Virus record (IMG/VR): IMGVR_UViG_3300006751_000011 | Coordinates: 1-62,575 of that record | DNA from: a virus | Direction: 5' to 3' (one strand) | DNA length: 62,575 nt | In this document: piece after piece, positions 60,676 to 62,575 of the stretch | How positions within the stretch are numbered: the first letter of the stretch is position 1 | How the letters are laid out: the number at the start of each line of letters is the position of its first letter | The notes under the pieces: generated by a model | What the model saw: the letters and a program-made list of their open reading frames with translations, nothing else | Databases searched by the model: none | What the model was told of the DNA's origin: nothing | Translations under genes and position numbers: made by a program

Positions 60676-62575
60676 AGTTTGCCCACATCGCGGATACACA
60701 TATTCGTAATTTAAAGTATCACTATGAATATAAAGCAGTTTTTGAACAGCTTTATGAGAAACTCCGAGAGGAAAAGGTAGATTATATTGTCCACTGCGGC
60801 GACATCGCCCATACGAAGACACAGATCTCCCCAGAATTCGTGGAAATGTGTGCTAATTTTCTAGACACGCTGTCGGACATCGCGCCCACATACGTTATAT
60901 TGGGTAACCACGACGGTAATCTACGGAACTCAAGTCGTCAGGACGCTTTGTCGCCGATTGCCGACGCTTTAAATAAGCCCACTCTACATTTGCTTAAAGA
61001 CTCCGGAGAACATCGCGTTAATGATGCTGTGACATTGAATGTTCTATCGGTATTCGATACGGAAAATTGGATCCAGCCCAGCGACTTGGACAAAATTAAT
61101 ATCGCGCTGTATCACGGATCAATTAGCGGCATAAAAACAGATACCGGTTGGGTAATGGAGCACGGCGAAAATGATATTAGTATTTTTGATAATTTTGATT
61201 ATGCTTTCCTCGGCGACATCCACAAAACCAATCAAACCTTAGATGAGGCAGGTCGGATACGTTATCCTGGTTCAACAGTCCAGCAAAACCATGGCGAAAC
61301 AAATGACAAGGGGCTTTTAATATGGGAAATCAAAGACAAAACAAACTATTCCTGCGATCATCACGTATTACCAAACCCAAAACCATTCGTGACAATCGAA
61401 TTGACGGCGAAGGGGCGAATTCCGAAGGGGACATCCCCACCCAAAGGCGCCCGAGTACGCCTAGTGTCAAACAACAACCTCCCGCTCGACAGGATGCGCC
61501 GCGCAGTAGACGTTGCCAAGACTAGATTCAAACCAGAGTCAATAACCTTCTTAAATAGGGCTTCAGGCACCCGTGGTTCTATTGAAGACTTGGCAGACGA
61601 TCTTAAACACGAAGATCTCCGAAGCATTCCGGTACAGGAAGAGTTGATGGACGAGTATTTGAAAGAATATCAGCCAGAAACCGAAGACTTAGAACGTATT
61701 TACGCATTGAATAAGAAATATAACTCGACTGTGCAGGAAAATGACGAGATCGCCAGAAATGTTAATTGGAAACTCAACTCTCTGGAATGGGACGGTCTTT
61801 TTAACTATGGAGACGGCAATCAAATTGATTTCAATAATCTGAATGGGATTGTCGGTATCTTTGGTAAAAACTTCTCTGGAAAGTCAAGTATTATTGACAG
61901 TTTCTTATATACACTCTTCAATTCAACATCAAAAAACGTCAGGAAGAACCTCAATATCATAAACCAGACAAAAGATTCCGGCTCTGGCAGGGTTGAGATC
62001 GAGATCGCAAACAAAAAGTATTTTGTTGAGAGGAACTCCGAAAAATATGTTAAGCGCCTTAAGGGAGAGGAAACAACGGAAGCTAAGACTGATGTTGAGT
62101 TCTACAGTTTTGATGAGGTCACTCAAGAAAAGACTAGTCTGAATGGCACTACCCGTGCAGCGACAGATAAGGCAATCCGGCGAGTCTTTGGAGGACTGGA
62201 TGATTTCTTGTTGACATCTATGTCTTCTCAGCTTGGTTCCCTATCCTTCATTAGCGAGGGTTCTACGCGCCGTAAAGAGATCCTAGCGAAGTTCCTAGAC
62301 CTAGAGGTCTTTGATAAAAAATTTAAACTTGCAAGGGAAGAAGCGCAGGACTTACGCGGCGCAATCAAGCGTCTAGAGGACCGAGACTTTGACGCGGAGA
62401 TAAAGGAAGCTAAACAGACGTTGTTTGAAAACGAGGCGACGAATCTTAAGCATAAGAACTCTTGCACGGCTATTAAAAAGAAGATCAAGCGCCAAGAGAA
62501 CAAACTTAAAAAACTAGAGGAGCAGATCGCCGCAGTCCCCGCTGAACCGATTAATATTGAGGAATGCCTGACCAA
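60672..62575 (+). CDS. Fused SbcD/Mre11-SbcC/Rad50 recombination nuclease (gp47-gp46-like), partial at the window end
   Basis: The ATG at 60672 overlaps the primase stop, and the frame stays open for 634 codons to the window end. Residues 1-320 are a Mre11/SbcD metallophosphatase: ADTHIRN (Asp8, His10), GDIAH (Asp44), GNHDGN (from residue 78), YHGS (His148) and LGDIHK (Asp182, His184), where most relatives have GHIH. Then YPGSTVQQ. From about residue 370 a Rad50/SbcC ATPase starts, with Walker A GKNFSGKSS at residue 398, followed by coiled-coil sequence from about 540. T4 encodes these as two genes, 47 and 46. The C-terminal half of the coiled coil and Walker B lie outside the window. It should process DNA ends in recombination-driven replication. 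Confidence 0.88.
   Translation, partial: MKFAHIADTHIRNLKYHYEYKAVFEQLYEKLREEKVDYIVHCGDIAHTKTQISPEFVEMCANFLDTLSDIAPTYVILGNHDGNLRNSSRQDALSPIADALNKPTLHLLKDSGEHRVNDAVTLNVLSVFDTENWIQPSDLDKINIALYHGSISGIKTDTGWVMEHGENDISIFDNFDYAFLGDIHKTNQTLDEAGRIRYPGSTVQQNHGETNDKGLLIWEIKDKTNYSCDHHVLPNPKPFVTIELTAKGRIPKGTSPPKGARVRLVSNNNLPLDRMRRAVDVAKTRFKPESITFLNRASGTRGSIEDLADDLKHEDLRSIPVQEELMDEYLKEYQPETEDLERIYALNKKYNSTVQENDEIARNVNWKLNSLEWDGLFNYGDGNQIDFNNLNGIVGIFGKNFSGKSSIIDSFLYTLFNSTSKNVRKNLNIINQTKDSGSGRVEIEIANKKYFVERNSEKYVKRLKGEETTEAKTDVEFYSFDEVTQEKTSLNGTTRAATDKAIRRVFGGLDDFLLTSMSSQLGSLSFISEGSTRRKEILAKFLDLEVFDKKFKLAREEAQDLRGAIKRLEDRDFDAEIKEAKQTLFENEATNLKHKNSCTAIKKKIKRQENKLKKLEEQIAAVPAEPINIEECLT

Noticed and set aside
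1-62575. Integrated prophage
   Set aside because: No integrase, repressor, attachment repeats or flanking host genes were found, and the gene set fits a large virulent-type phage. Parts of the genome outside the window could change this.

Overview
The window reads as part of the genome of a large tailed bacteriophage with a contractile-tail (myovirus, T4-like) design. The evidence is a gp25-like and a gp6-like baseplate gene side by side, a very large set of baseplate and tail-fibre genes, a gp55-like late sigma factor, a RuvC-type resolvase, a primase, a gp47/gp46-type recombination nuclease, PhoH, tRNAs and a tmRNA. Nearly all genes lie on the + strand, packed with ATGA or TAGTG overlaps. 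A Gram-negative host is inferred from a lipoprotein signal with a lipobox, from peptidoglycan hydrolases on the tail and from LPS-type sugar enzymes. The host genus cannot be told. No integrase, partition system or CRISPR array was seen.

Layout: 1-2437 holds the acidic tail of an upstream gene, two probable virion proteins and a small Fis-type helix-turn-helix protein. 2484-3779 is a stable-RNA island: a promoter-like -10 box, a probable new structured RNA closed by a 9-bp stem, a one-piece tmRNA whose tag reads ANDNVSFDYALAA, tRNA-Thr(TGT), tRNA-Asn(GTT), two small protein genes that read one tandem repeat in two frames, and tRNA-Arg(TCT). It is followed at once by a ClpP-type protease with an intact triad, so tagging RNA and protease lie within 2 kb. 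4491-5566 holds a small secreted protein, a strong hairpin terminator and the only antisense gene, a trypsin-like serine protease lipoprotein. 5700-9196 holds PIN-PhoH, a zincin-type protease, a Cas4/RecB-like nuclease and two unknowns.

9203-19839 is an unbroken 12-gene glycan cluster: two GT4 enzymes, a GT4-GT2 fusion, a DxD glycosyltransferase-like protein, two methyltransferases, a small kinase-fold protein, a polysaccharide deacetylase, a GT7 (beta-1,4-galactosyltransferase-like) enzyme, a radical SAM/SPASM enzyme, a CgeB-like glycosyltransferase and a nucleotide-sugar epimerase. It could build and decorate a complex sugar on the virion or on the infected cell.

19889-21817 is a run of small genes with a zinc ribbon, two membrane proteins and the late sigma factor. 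21810-59211 is the baseplate, tail-tip and fibre block: a tail lysin with three hydrolase-like domains, a beta-helix spike-like protein, a 2294-residue protein with a Pro-Glu rod and an SH3-like domain, gp25, gp6, a 3820-residue protein with three LamG domains, and several further structural proteins, some clearly paralogous. 59225-62575 starts the replication and recombination block: RuvC, primase, and a Mre11 and Rad50 pair fused in one reading frame that runs off the window end.
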